NCBI RefSeq assembly: GCF_020515625.1
Contig: NZ_JAIWPJ010000001.1
Location: forward strand, 1,860,001 to 1,924,000
DNA length: 64,000 bases
Source of the DNA: Natrinema amylolyticum
GTDB taxonomy: Archaea > Halobacteriota > Halobacteria > Halobacteriales > Natrialbaceae
Reading direction: 5' to 3'
A program made the translations under genes and the position numbers. Under the pieces are notes generated by a model. The model saw only the letters and a list, made by a program, of their open reading frames with translations, was not told the origin of the DNA and made no database searches. This document shows positions 9,502 to 18,510 of this stretch, one piece after another. Positions within the stretch are counted from its first letter, which is position 1. Each line of letters starts with the position of its first letter.

Positions 9502-10422
9502 TCAGATCTCCACCGCGTCGCTCTCGACGAACCGCAGCCCGACGAACGTGAACGCGACGATGAAAGCCACGTAGACGAGCCCGATCGCGGCCGCAACGTC
9601 GGGATCGTACGAGCCGACGCTGGTCTCGTCGTGTATCTGCAGCGTGATCACGCGGTGACTCTGCAAGACCAGTACCGTCCCGAAGATCGCGAGCCCGGAG
9701 CGGAAGGTCAGAATCGCCGCGACGATTCCCGGACGGATCTCGGGCAGCGTCACGTGATAGAACGTCTCCCAGCGGCTCGCGCCGAGCGCGCGCGCCGCCT
9801 CCTCGGCCCGGACGTTGACCTCGGCGTAGGTTCCCCGTAACACCATCGTCGCCCGCGGCAGCAGCGAGTAGACGTAACCGAGGAACAGCCCGGTGATCGC
9901 CGTCGCGCTCGCCAGATCGAGGGCGCTCTGTCCCGTCGCGACCGCGATCGCGTTCGTCACCAGTCCCTGTCGGCCGAGCAGGACGATAATCAGGTACGCG
10001 ACGATGATCCCCGGGAGCGCGATCGGGAACGAGACAGCCGCGACGACGGCCCGTTCGAGCGGCAGGTCGTACTTCTCGAGGACGTGGGAGACGGCCACGC
10101 CGAGCGCGACGCTGACCAGCGTCGCCAGCCCGACGAACCACAGCGTGTTCCAGGCGACCCACCGGTACTCGGCGGTCGTCGCGAGGGTCCGCCAGGCCTC
10201 GAGCGACCAGCCCTCGATCCAGACCGCGTCCTCGGCGAGGCTGAGCCGCACCAGCGTCGCGAGCGGGACGAACCCTGCGACGGTCGCGAGGGCGAAGAAG
10301 GGTAGACACATGATCGCGATCCGCCGGCGCTCGCGGTCGCGTTCGGTCGTCGGTCGGGCGGTCGCGGCGGCGAGCGTCGCGACTCGACGCGCCGACGACG
10401 TCGCCGATTTCCGGACGGACAT
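9502..10422 (-). CDS. ABC transporter permease
   Basis: A 306-residue permease partner with about six transmembrane helices and an EAA-loop near residues 190-215 (EEAARALGASRWETFYHV). The binding-protein gene ends 10 nt upstream and the second permease starts 1 nt downstream, so the genes are certainly co-transcribed. Two separate permease genes plus one ATPase fits the spermidine/putrescine, thiamine, 2-aminoethylphosphonate and some iron importers. The short basic N-terminus (about 35 residues) precedes the first helix. Confidence 0.92.
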   Translation of the reverse strand: MSVRKSATSSARRVATLAAATARPTTERDRERRRIAIMCLPFFALATVAGFVPLATLVRLSLAEDAVWIEGWSLEAWRTLATTAEYRWVAWNTLWFVGLATLVSVALGVAVSHVLEKYDLPLERAVVAAVSFPIALPGIIVAYLIIVLLGRQGLVTNAIAVATGQSALDLASATAITGLFLGYVYSLLPRATMVLRGTYAEVNVRAEEAARALGASRWETFYHVTLPEIRPGIVAAILTFRSGLAIFGTVLVLQSHRVITLQIHDETSVGSYDPDVAAAIGLVYVAFIVAFTFVGLRFVESDAVEI

Positions 10423-10431
10423 GCCGCGGTC

Positions 10432-11577
10432 TCACTGGGCCCCCTGCAGGGGGGTTCGCTCGACGAGTTCGTCCTGGATGTCCGCCTGCTTCGAGACGAG
10501 TTCCTCCTGATCGACGGTGAACTGTGCCTCGTCGTAGGCCGACTGGGCCGGAAACTCGTCGGGCTGGTCGAGTTCGTCAGCCCGGATCGGACGGACGTAG
10601 GCGTCGAAGAACAGCTCCTGGCAGTCTTCGGTCAGCACGAAGTCCATGAACAGCTTCGCCGCCTCGGGGTTGGGCGCGTTCCGGAGGAGGGCGTAGCCGT
10701 AGGGGACGTTCATCGCGCCCGGCTCGCCGTCGGGCCCGGGGAGGACCGCCACGTCGATCTGGTCCTCGTCGAACTCGTCGTTGTTGTACTTCAGGTTCAG
10801 ACCCGTGTAATCGTACTCGACGACCGTCGAGATCTCGCCGCTCGTCATCGGCCCCTCGACGTTGCGCCGGAAGTCGGCGCCGTGCTCGGCGATCTCCTCG
10901 TGGTACTCGATGACGGGATCGAGGTCGTCCAGATCACCGCCGTAGGCCCTGTTGACCGACAGCGCGGAGGCCTGTCCGTTGGCTGTATGCGGCGGCGTAA
11001 AGGCCAGATCCTTCGCGATATCGGGGTGTTTCAGGTCCTCCCACGTCTCGGGCGCGTCGAGACCCCGCTCCTCGTAGACGTCCGTCCGGTAGGTTACCGA
11101 TGTCGTCATCTGGCGGGTCGCGGTCACGTGCCCGTCGTCCGTTTTGAGGTCGTCGGGCACCACGTCCCAGTTCTCCGGCTTGTACTCGGCCGTCAGGTCG
11201 TCGCTCATCGCCTCGAGACCGAACGAGTAGCCCCCGTTGTACGCCGAATGCGTCGGGTTCCGCGCGTTCGCCCGCATGTCCTCGAGCGCCTCGCCCGACG
11301 AACCCTGTGCGTCGTACAGCGAAACCCCGTACTCGTCTTCGAACGCCTCCATGACGGCCCCCCAGTTCGACCACCCGGTCTGGACGCAGTAGATGTGCAG
11401 TTCTTCGGGGAACGCCCCGGCGTCGACGTCCATCTCGTGGTCGCCGTGTCCGACGGTGTACGTCTGACCGCTTCCCCCTCCGGTGAAATCGCTCAGACAG
11501 CCCGCGACCGCGAGCGTCCCCGCGGTCGCGCCACTCGTGAGCACCGATCGTCGCGTCGTCCCTGTCGGTTCGGACAT
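10432..11577 (-). CDS. ABC transporter substrate-binding lipoprotein
   Basis: The 381-residue periplasm-equivalent binding protein starts MSEPTGTTRRSVL, a twin-arginine signal, and carries a lipobox ending AGC near residue 26, so it is exported by Tat and lipid-anchored. The body is a class II extracellular solute-binding fold. The ATG at 11577 was chosen over 11595 because it places the RR motif as usual. It is the first gene of the operon, read from a TATA box near 11636. Ligand is not readable: Fe3+, thiamine, polyamine and phosphonate-type proteins all resemble it. Confidence 0.9.
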   Translation of the reverse strand: MSEPTGTTRRSVLTSGATAGTLAVAGCLSDFTGGGSGQTYTVGHGDHEMDVDAGAFPEELHIYCVQTGWSNWGAVMEAFEDEYGVSLYDAQGSSGEALEDMRANARNPTHSAYNGGYSFGLEAMSDDLTAEYKPENWDVVPDDLKTDDGHVTATRQMTTSVTYRTDVYEERGLDAPETWEDLKHPDIAKDLAFTPPHTANGQASALSVNRAYGGDLDDLDPVIEYHEEIAEHGADFRRNVEGPMTSGEISTVVEYDYTGLNLKYNNDEFDEDQIDVAVLPGPDGEPGAMNVPYGYALLRNAPNPEAAKLFMDFVLTEDCQELFFDAYVRPIRADELDQPDEFPAQSAYDEAQFTVDQEELVSKQADIQDELVERTPLQGAQ

Positions 11578-11596
11578 ACCTGAGCAAGCCGTCAAA

Positions 11597-11640
11597 ACAC
11601 ACTAATCCGTTGCTATGTTCAGAACACTAACCTATATAGC
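11597..11640 (-). promoter_or_regulatory. Promoter and operator-like site of the ABC operon
   Basis: CTATATAGC (11632-11640) read on the minus strand is a good archaeal TATA box, about 55-60 nt before the binding-protein ATG. Just downstream of it, over the expected transcription start, lie a perfect palindrome TGTTCAGAACA (11616-11626) and two copies of TTAGTGT (minus strand) 26-27 nt apart. That position is where archaeal repressors bind. The regulator is unknown. Confidence 0.5.
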
Positions 11641-11736
11641 ACATCAGAGCGGACCCGATCGGTTCGTGGGACCCTCGAACAGCGGAAACGGACGGTCCGG
11701 TCGTCGCGACTCTCGACAGGACGGCCGTCGGCGTCC

Positions 11737-13401
11737 CTATCCCTGTCCGACCATCCGCTCTTCGTCACCCCACTCCTCCTGCCGGAGTTCGTACTTCTGA
11801 ACCTTCCCCGTCGCGGTCGTCGGCAGTTCCTCGACGAACTCGATCCGTCGGACGGTCTTGTAGCCCGCGAGGTTCTCGCGAGTGAAGGCCTCGAGGTCGC
11901 TCTCGGTCACGCCCGGATCGTCGGGGTCGCCGCTGGCCGGGACGACGAACGCCTTCGGCGTCTCGCCCCACTCGTCGCTGGGCGAGGGGATGACCGCCAC
12001 GTCCGACACCTCGGGGTGGTCGAAGAGCGTGTCCTCGAGTTCGATGCTCGAGATGTTCTCGCCGCCCGAGATGATAATGTCCTTCTTCCGGTCCTGAATC
12101 GCGATCATGCCGTTCTCGTCGATCGTCGCGAGGTCGCCGGTGTGGTAGTAGCCCTCGACGCGGTCGGAAAAGGCCTCTTCGGTCGCCTCCGGCTTCTCCC
12201 AGTACTTCTTCATGATCTGGTTGCCCCGGACGACGACCTCGCCGAGGGTTTCGTCGTCGCGCGGGACGTCCTCGCCGTCCTCGTCGACGACGCGGATTTC
12301 GGTCCCGAGATAGGCCAGTCCCTGCCGTTTCTTGATCCGGAACCGGTCGTCGCTGTCGTCCTCGAAGTGTCGGCGGGCGTCGGAGGTCGTGATCAGCGGC
12401 CCCGTCTCGGTCGCCCCGTAGACGTGTTTCAGGTACCAGCCGAACTCGTCCTCGACGGTCCGGATGGTCGCCTCCGGCGGCGCGCTGCCCGCGGTCGCCA
12501 GCCGAACGGCCGCGTCGCCGGTCGTCTCCGGCTCGTTCGCTCCGGCGGTTTCACCGCCTTCGCCTCGCTGCCCCTCTGGGGCAGCGCGCTCCTCGTAGTA
12601 ATCGATCAGCATATTCAACACCGTCGGCGCACCGCACATGTAGGAAACGTCCTCCGAACGCACGGCCTCGAAGATGGCCGCGGCGTCGACCCCGCGCGTG
12701 CAAACGTGTTTCGCGCCGATCCCCGTCACCGCGAAGATGTGCCCCCAGCCGTTGGCGTGGAACATCGGCAGCGTCCACAGGTAGACATCGTCGTCGGTGA
12801 TCTCCTGATGAGCGACCAGCAGGTAGGCGTGGATCGTCTCGCAGCGATGGGTGCGACAGACGCCCTTCGGATCCCCCGTCGTCCCCGAGGTGTAGTTGAT
12901 CGTGATGATCTCGTCTTCCGCCATCTCGGGGCGGTCGTACTCGGTACCAGCGTCCTCGAGCACGCCGTCGAAGCTTTCCCAGTCACCGTCGACGGCGTCG
13001 GCGTCGTTCGTGATGAACGTCTCCGTCGGGACCTCGTCGCGAATTTCCTCGATCCTGTCGGCGAAGTCGTAGTCGGCGTAGATCGCGTCGACGCCCGCGT
13101 CCGACAGAATGTATTCGAAGTCGTCGGGCGTGAGCCGGTAGTTCAGCGGCGTGTGGACCGCGCCGATCTGCATGATTCCGTAGGCGGCCTCGAGATGGTA
13201 ATGGGTATTCGGATCGAGCACGGCGACCCGGTCACCCTTCTCGATGCCGCGCTCCTGCAGCGCCGCCGAAAACCGATCGGCGCGTTCGCCGAGTTCGTCG
13301 TACGTGAACCGTTCCCCCGTGGTGGCAACCACCGCCTCGTCGTCGCCGTAGTGCGTTCGCGCCCGATCGAGGAACTCCGGCACGAGCAATGGTTTGTGCA
13401 T
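11737..13401 (-). CDS. Medium/long-chain acyl-CoA synthetase (AMP-forming)
   Basis: This enzyme activates a fatty or aryl acid to its CoA thioester through an acyl-adenylate. The 554-residue protein carries the P-loop-like TSGTTGDPKGV, the YGATETGP motif, the YHTGDLATID aspartate motif, and the catalytic lysine region ATGKVQK near the C-terminus. No signal peptide is present. Between MLIDYYE and the conserved ETTGDAAVRLATAGSAPPEA region is an extra low-complexity segment of about 20 residues (ERAAPEGQRGEGGETAGAN) encoded by two hairpins, absent from homologues I remember. The gene is monocistronic on the minus strand and lies between the importer and the AT-rich patch. Confidence 0.93.
   Translation of the reverse strand: MHKPLLVPEFLDRARTHYGDDEAVVATTGERFTYDELGERADRFSAALQERGIEKGDRVAVLDPNTHYHLEAAYGIMQIGAVHTPLNYRLTPDDFEYILSDAGVDAIYADYDFADRIEEIRDEVPTETFITNDADAVDGDWESFDGVLEDAGTEYDRPEMAEDEIITINYTSGTTGDPKGVCRTHRCETIHAYLLVAHQEITDDDVYLWTLPMFHANGWGHIFAVTGIGAKHVCTRGVDAAAIFEAVRSEDVSYMCGAPTVLNMLIDYYEERAAPEGQRGEGGETAGANEPETTGDAAVRLATAGSAPPEATIRTVEDEFGWYLKHVYGATETGPLITTSDARRHFEDDSDDRFRIKKRQGLAYLGTEIRVVDEDGEDVPRDDETLGEVVVRGNQIMKKYWEKPEATEEAFSDRVEGYYHTGDLATIDENGMIAIQDRKKDIIISGGENISSIELEDTLFDHPEVSDVAVIPSPSDEWGETPKAFVVPASGDPDDPGVTESDLEAFTRENLAGYKTVRRIEFVEELPTTATGKVQKYELRQEEWGDEERMVGQG
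12544..12592. repeat. In-frame palindromic cassette (two 3-nt-loop hairpins)
   Basis: Inside the acyl-CoA synthetase gene are two adjacent perfect hairpins. The first is GGCGGT-TTC-ACCGCC (12544-12558). The second has a 9-bp stem and TCT loop: CGCTGCCCC at 12566-12574, loop 12575-12577, GGGGCAGCG at 12578-12586. The second runs into CGCGCTCC. The reading frame is kept. The same design, with the same GCGCGCTCC edge, occurs inside the aldo/keto reductase at 57.2 kb. Confidence 0.7.
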
Positions 13402-13504
13402 ACATACCAGGATTCATTAGCGGAGCATACGGTTGTTTCGATTTGTTGCATTTACTGATAGTTCCTCGAGTTGAACGCCTTTACTCCATGGCCAGCTAAG
13501 CTGT

Positions 13505-13786
13505 TCACCATCGCTGACCGATAACAACTACAATAAGCACGAGGACGACTCCGGCGAGACCGTATACGAACGATGAGAAATAGCTGTCTGTTAGCCAGAC
13601 CATCACTCCTGACCCACCACCGATAACCAGTATATTTAGAACGGTTATAATACGCTCATTTATGTGAGTTTCAACACATGATGATAAAACAAAATCGTAA
13701 ATATGTAACATGATCCCACAGAGAACACCGATACAAAGAGCGACTGCTGGGTCAGGCATTACCAATAGACGGTGTATTCCTTGCAT
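13505..13786 (-). CDS. Small three-helix membrane protein in AT-rich patch
   Basis: A 93-residue hydrophobic protein with about three transmembrane helices (residues 13-30, 46-63, 72-90). Its DNA is much richer in A+T than the surroundings and uses codons such as ATA and TTA that are rare in neighbours. A strong TATA box (13831-13841) lies upstream on the same strand. The start may be 13786 or the second Met at 13759. I recognise no family. The composition suggests recent acquisition or low selection. Confidence 0.55.
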   Translation of the reverse strand: MQGIHRLLVMPDPAVALCIGVLCGIMLHIYDFVLSSCVETHINERIITVLNILVIGGGSGVMVWLTDSYFSSFVYGLAGVVLVLIVVVIGQRW

Positions 13787-13830
13787 ATTTGTTTTCGTCT
13801 TTTTACAGTATTAAATACAATAGAATTCAA

Positions 13831-13841
13831 ATATTTATAAC
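13831..13841 (-). promoter_or_regulatory. TATA box in AT-rich patch
   Basis: Read on the minus strand, GTTATAAATAT is a near-ideal archaeal TATA element, 45-55 nt before the small membrane protein start. It is the most AT-rich stretch of the window (13790-13860). It sits in the gap downstream of atpB, so it is unlikely to serve the atp genes. Confidence 0.55.
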
Positions 13842-13917
13842 TCATTCACTCGTTCACTGTTCTGAGATGGCCGGCGCTCGAGGTGTCGGCGAGTCGGAAT
13901 AGGTCACCTGAACGAAC

Positions 13918-13930
13918 AGCAAAAACTGAA
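13918..13930 (-). terminator. T-tract terminator after atpB
   Basis: On the minus strand the atpB stop is followed about 25 nt later by AGTTTTTGCTG, a T5 tract in a GC-rich context. Archaeal transcription ends at such T-tracts without needing a hairpin. It marks the probable end of the atp operon. Confidence 0.45.
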
Positions 13931-13949
13931 AGTGAGCGATCCGCGACGG

Positions 13950-15359
13950 TCAGTCGGCCTGCACGGCTTCGGCCGTCTCGTCCTCGCGGTAGTGCTCCTC
14001 GATGAGCTCCTCGTCGATGCGGTTGAGCTCCGTCTTCGGCAGATCCGAGAGCAGGTCCCAGCCGAGCTCGAGCGTGTCGTCGATCGAGCGGTTGGTGTCG
14101 TACCCCTGCTGGACGAACTCCGCTTCGAAGCGGTCGGCGAAGTCGAGGAACTTATTGTCACGCTCGGAGAGCGCTTCACGACCGACAATGTTCACGAGGT
14201 CGCGCAGGTCCTCACCCTCTGCGTACGCGGCGTACATCTGGTCGGAGACGTCGCCGTGGTCGCCGCGGGTCAGGCCCTCGCCGATCCCGTCGTCCATCAG
14301 CCGGGAGAGGCTGGGCAGGACGTTGACCGGCGGCTCGATCCCCTGACTGTTGAGGTCCCGATCCATCATGATCTGGCCCTCGGTAATGTAGCCGGTCAGG
14401 TCCGGAATCGGGTGCGTGTCGTCGTCGCCGGGCATCGTCAGGATCGGGATCTGCGTGACCGACCCCTCCTTGCCCTCGATTCGACCCGCGCGCTCGTAGA
14501 GCTGCGCCAGGTCGGTGTACATGTATCCGGGGTAGCCACGTCGGCCCGGGACCTCTTCACGTGCGGCACCGATCTCTCGCAGCGCCTCACAGTAGTTGGT
14601 CATGTCCGTCAGGATGACCAGCACGTGGTAGTCCTTCTCGAAGGCCAGGTACTCGGCCGTGGTGAGCGCGAGTCGCGGCGTGACCTGCCGCTCGACTGCG
14701 GGGTCGTCCGCGAGGTTCATGAAGACGACCGAGCGCTCGAGCGCGCCGGTGCGCTCGAAGTCGTCCATGAACTCGTTGGCCTCTTCGGCGGTGATTCCCA
14801 TCGCACCGAAGATGACGGCGAACTCCGAGTCCTCGCCCGATTCGTCTTCCTCTGGCACCGTCGCCTGTCGCGCGATCTGGAGCGCGAGTTCGTTGTGGGG
14901 CAGTCCCGAACCGGAGAAGATCGGGAGCTTCTGGCCCCGGACCAGCGTGTTCATGCCGTCGATGGCGGAGACGCCGGTCTGGATGAACTCCTCGGGGTAC
15001 TCCCGGGAGTAGGGGTTGATCGCTTTCCCGACGATGTCTTGCCGTTCGTCGGGGACGATCTCCGGACCGCCGTCGATCGGGTTCCCGGAGCCGTCGAGCA
15101 CCCGTCCGAGCAGATCCTCGGTGACGGGCATCTTCATCGTCTCGCCCAGGAAGCGAACGGAGGCGTTGCGGTCGATCCCGCCCGTGCCTTCGAACACCTG
15201 GATCGAGACGATCCCTTCGCTCGATTCCAGCACCTGGCCGCGCAGCGTTCGCCCGTCCTCGGTCTCGATCTCGACGATCTCGTCGTAGCCGACCGGTTCG
15301 TCGACCTCGGCGAACACCAGCGGACCGCTGATTTCCGTGATTGTCTGGTACTCTTTCAT
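13950..15359 (-). CDS. atpB: A-type ATP synthase subunit B
   Basis: The non-catalytic nucleotide-binding subunit of the A3B3 head. The 469-residue protein starts [19 protein letters not shown] and contains the B-type replacement of the P-loop ([11 protein letters not shown]), [21 protein letters not shown] and RKGYPGYMY-like sequence ([15 protein letters not shown]). The ATG at 15359 lies 2 nt before the atpA stop codon region, so the pair is translationally linked. The longer upstream frame overlaps atpA and is spurious. It is the last gene of the operon as found here, because atpD is displaced. Confidence 0.97.
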   Translation of the reverse strand: MKEYQTITEISGPLVFAEVDEPVGYDEIVEIETEDGRTLRGQVLESSEGIVSIQVFEGTGGIDRNASVRFLGETMKMPVTEDLLGRVLDGSGNPIDGGPEIVPDERQDIVGKAINPYSREYPEEFIQTGVSAIDGMNTLVRGQKLPIFSGSGLPHNELALQIARQATVPEEDESGEDSEFAVIFGAMGITAEEANEFMDDFERTGALERSVVFMNLADDPAVERQVTPRLALTTAEYLAFEKDYHVLVILTDMTNYCEALREIGAAREEVPGRRGYPGYMYTDLAQLYERAGRIEGKEGSVTQIPILTMPGDDDTHPIPDLTGYITEGQIMMDRDLNSQGIEPPVNVLPSLSRLMDDGIGEGLTRGDHGDVSDQMYAAYAEGEDLRDLVNIVGREALSERDNKFLDFADRFEAEFVQQGYDTNRSIDDTLELGWDLLSDLPKTELNRIDEELIEEHYREDETAEAVQAD

Positions 15360-15361
15360 TG

Positions 15362-17125
15362 TTAGTACAGTGCGCGCAGTTGGTCTGCGAGGTCGCTCTC
15401 GATCTCGTCGATGAACTCGTCCCACTCCTCGGCCGTGCCCATCCGGTTGAGTCGCGGGGCGGCGTCGACGTCCTGAATCTCCTCGACCGGGACGCCGGCC
15501 TCCAGCGCCTCGAAGGCCTCGTCGTTGAACGTCTTGATGGCCTCGAGCATCCGGTAGGTCTTCTCGGGTTCGCAGTAGGTGTCGACGTCGTGGAGCGCGT
15601 TCTGCTGGAGCCAAGCCTCACGGATGTAGCGTGCGACCTCCATGGTGAGCTGCTGGTCCTCCGGCAGCGCGTCCTTCCCGACGAGCTGAACGATCTCCTG
15701 GAGTTCGTCCTCCTCGTCTAACACGTCGACCGCCCACTGGCGGGTCTCCGCCCAGTCGCCGGCGACGTTGCTCTCCCACCACGGGTCGAGCTGGTCCTTG
15801 TACAGCGAGTAGGACTCGTTCCAGTTGATCGAGGGGAAGTGCCGACGTTCCGCGAGGTCGGCGTCCAGCGCCCAGAACGTCTTGACGATACGCAGCGTGT
15901 TCTGGGTGACCGGCTCGGAGAAGTCGCCGCCCGGCGGGGAAACCGCCCCGACGACCGAAATCGACCCTTCGCCGCCGTTCATCAGCTGGAACTTGCCGGC
16001 GCGCTCGTAGAACTCCGAGAGCGCAGCCGCCAGATATGCGGGGTATCCCTCCTCGCCGGGCATCTCCTCGAGTCGGCTCGAGATCTCCCGCATGGCCTCT
16101 GCCCACCGCGAGGTGGAGTCGGCCATCAGCGCGACGTCGTAGCCCATGTCGCGGTAGTACTCCGCGATCGTGATTCCCGTGTAGATACAGGATTCGCGGG
16201 CCGCGACGGGCATGTTCGACGTGTTTGCGATGAGGCAGGTCCGGGCCATCAGCGGGTTCCCGGTCTGTGGGTCCGGCAGTTCCGGGAAGTCCTCGATGAC
16301 CTCGGTCATCTCGTTACCGCGCTCGCCGCAGCCGATGTAGACGACGATGTCCGCGTCGGACCACTTGGCGAGTTGCTGCTGGGTGACGGTCTTCCCGGAG
16401 CCGAACGGACCGGGAATCGCCGCCGTCCCGCCCTTCGCGAGCGGGAAGAGGCCGTCCTGGACGCGCTGGCCCGTCACCAGCGGCTCGGTCGGCGTCTCCT
16501 TGTCACCGGCGGGCCGGGCTTCGCGGACCGGCCACTCTTGGTGCATCTGGATCTCTTCGCCGTTGTCGAGTTCGACGACGGTCTCCTCGACCGTGAACTC
16601 GCCGTCCCCGATGGTGGTGACTTCGCCACCCTCGTAGTCCGGGGGTACCATGACCTTGTGGTCGATGGTGACGGTCTCCTCGACGATCCCGACGATGTCG
16701 CCGGGTTCGACGGTATCGCCCGTTTCGACCTCGGGGGAGAACTCCCACTTTTTCTCGAGGTCGATCCCAGGGGCGTCGACCCCGCGGTCGAGGAACGCGG
16801 TCCCCATCTTGTCCTCGAGGACGTCGAGGGGGCGCTGGACGCCGTCGTAGATGGAGTCCATCATGCCCGGTCCGAGGTCGACGCTCAGGGGCTCGCCCGT
16901 GTTCTGGACGGGCTCGCCCGGGCCGACGCCGGAGGTTTCCTCGTACACCTGAATGGTGGTCAGGTTCCCTTCGATCTCGATGACCTCGCCCATCAGTCCT
17001 TCGTCGCCGACGTAGACGACGTCGTTCATCCGGGCGTCGAGGTCCGTGGCGGTCACGACGGGACCGCTCACGCTTTCGATTACACCGTCTTCGTCGACGG
17101 ATTCGATGTCTTCTGCCTGGCTCAT
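15362..17125 (-). CDS. atpA: A-type ATP synthase subunit A (catalytic)
   Basis: The catalytic subunit of the ATP synthase head. The 587-residue length includes the A-type 'non-homologous region' (about residues 115-190) absent from B. The P-loop is GPFGSGKT near residue 235, and the Walker B region reads [16 protein letters not shown]. It ends [13 protein letters not shown]. The ATG at 17125 is 4 nt from the atpF stop. No intein is present, unlike some archaeal A subunits. Confidence 0.98.
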   Translation of the reverse strand: MSQAEDIESVDEDGVIESVSGPVVTATDLDARMNDVVYVGDEGLMGEVIEIEGNLTTIQVYEETSGVGPGEPVQNTGEPLSVDLGPGMMDSIYDGVQRPLDVLEDKMGTAFLDRGVDAPGIDLEKKWEFSPEVETGDTVEPGDIVGIVEETVTIDHKVMVPPDYEGGEVTTIGDGEFTVEETVVELDNGEEIQMHQEWPVREARPAGDKETPTEPLVTGQRVQDGLFPLAKGGTAAIPGPFGSGKTVTQQQLAKWSDADIVVYIGCGERGNEMTEVIEDFPELPDPQTGNPLMARTCLIANTSNMPVAARESCIYTGITIAEYYRDMGYDVALMADSTSRWAEAMREISSRLEEMPGEEGYPAYLAAALSEFYERAGKFQLMNGGEGSISVVGAVSPPGGDFSEPVTQNTLRIVKTFWALDADLAERRHFPSINWNESYSLYKDQLDPWWESNVAGDWAETRQWAVDVLDEEDELQEIVQLVGKDALPEDQQLTMEVARYIREAWLQQNALHDVDTYCEPEKTYRMLEAIKTFNDEAFEALEAGVPVEEIQDVDAAPRLNRMGTAEEWDEFIDEIESDLADQLRALY

Positions 17126-17128
17126 AGT

Positions 17129-17461
17129 TTAGCTGTCTTCGTCCTCGTCCATCAGGTCGATCCCGATCGCGCGTTTGATCTGGTCGCGCAGTCCGCCGCC
17201 ACCGGTTCCGCTCCCGATCGTGACGACGACCGGCTCGACGCTCGTCTCGACTTCCTGGCGGACGTTTCGCGACAGGTGCTCGAGGTCGTCGTCGTGCATG
17301 ACGACGATTCCGACGCCCTCGTCCTCGAGGGCTGCCGTTGCAGCGTCGTCCAGCCGTTCGTCTTTCTCGTCGTCCGGGACGTTCTCGAACCGACGGACGC
17401 CCGCGAGACGGAAGCCGGTGGTGAACTCCGGACTGCCGACGACTGCGATTTCCTGGCTCAT
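17129..17461 (-). CDS. atpF: A-type ATP synthase subunit F
   Basis: A small (110-residue) central-stalk subunit that binds D and regulates rotation. It starts MSQEIAVVGSPEFTTGFRLAGV, a classic F-subunit Rossmann-like opening, and contains DEGVGIVVMHDDD. Its ATG overlaps the atpC stop by 4 nt, so the two are translationally coupled. Confidence 0.96.
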   Translation of the reverse strand: MSQEIAVVGSPEFTTGFRLAGVRRFENVPDDEKDERLDDAATAALEDEGVGIVVMHDDDLEHLSRNVRQEVETSVEPVVVTIGSGTGGGGLRDQIKRAIGIDLMDEDEDS

Positions 17462-18510
17462 AGGATCACCAGCTCCTCTTCGATCTCGTTTTCGTCGAGT
17501 CCGACCTCGCGACCGCGCGCGATAGCGCGGATGTTCTCGACCTCGCGTTCCTTCGCGAGGATGTACGACAACACGGCCGAGACCGAGGCCGGATAGATGC
17601 TCGAGAGCGTGTCCGCGTACTCGAGCAACGCAGCGTCTAGTGCGTGCTCGAACTGGATAAGGCTGTCAGCATCGCGCAGCCGACCCAGTGCACTCGAGAG
17701 TCGGTCGCCGTAGCGTCTGCTGTCGGCGATGTGGTCGACGAGCGCGTCGTAGTCGCCGACGAGCCGGTTGAGATCCGACGCGTCGAACAGGACGCCGCCG
17801 TCGATGTAGTAGGTCGCGGGATCGAGGTCGGCACCACTGCGTGCGAGTCGCAGCGCGTTCCGGGCGTTCCGGAAGTCGATCTCGGCCTCGAGAAACTCGA
17901 CGTACTTCGCTTCCGGTCCCTCCTGGGGCCGGCCGAGGTCCGCGAGCAGGTTCTCGTAGAACTCTCGGTCGAGCGCGTTTTCGAGCGGAACGAGCGCACC
18001 GGTCTCCTCGAACTCCTCGTAGGCGACCGTCAGTGGCTCGTAGTAGCTCGTCCCGTACAGCACTTCGATCGCGTCCTCGATCTCGTCGGCCTCGAGCAGC
18101 CGGTCGATCGTCCGATCCTCGAGTTCGCCGGCGCGGATGAGGTCGGTCTGGATGTCTTCGGGATCGGTGTCGGTGTAGATCCCGCGGATGATCGTCTTCA
18201 GGTTCCAGACGTCGAACTTCCGCAGGTAGCGGGCGATTAGGTCGTAGAGCCGCCCCTGCGACCAGTCTAACAGATCGTCGAAGTGCTTCGCGAGGTTGCG
18301 GTTCAGGGCGTACTCGATCAAGTCGACGCCAGAGAACCGCGTTCCGAGCTCGTTGATCTCGCGTTCGTACTCCGTCTCTTCCATGAACCGCGCGATCTCG
18401 CTCGGCCCCATCCGGATCAGCTTGCGGTAGTCTTCGTCCGAGAACAGCGAGGCTCGGCGCGACCGAACGCGAGCGTTCACGTATTCCGGATTCGAGGCAC
18501 CTGCGCTCAT
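17458..18510 (-). CDS. atpC: A-type ATP synthase subunit C
   Basis: The C (V-type d-like) subunit caps the membrane rotor ring and receives the D/F stalk. The protein is 350 residues and all-helical, with the three-fold repeated helical bundle typical of the family. The ATG at 18510 (MSAGASNPEYVNARVRSRR) overlaps the atpE stop by 4 nt; the longer frame to 18555 runs into atpE and is rejected. Confidence 0.95.
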   Translation of the reverse strand: MSAGASNPEYVNARVRSRRASLFSDEDYRKLIRMGPSEIARFMEETEYEREINELGTRFSGVDLIEYALNRNLAKHFDDLLDWSQGRLYDLIARYLRKFDVWNLKTIIRGIYTDTDPEDIQTDLIRAGELEDRTIDRLLEADEIEDAIEVLYGTSYYEPLTVAYEEFEETGALVPLENALDREFYENLLADLGRPQEGPEAKYVEFLEAEIDFRNARNALRLARSGADLDPATYYIDGGVLFDASDLNRLVGDYDALVDHIADSRRYGDRLSSALGRLRDADSLIQFEHALDAALLEYADTLSSIYPASVSAVLSYILAKEREVENIRAIARGREVGLDENEIEEELVIL

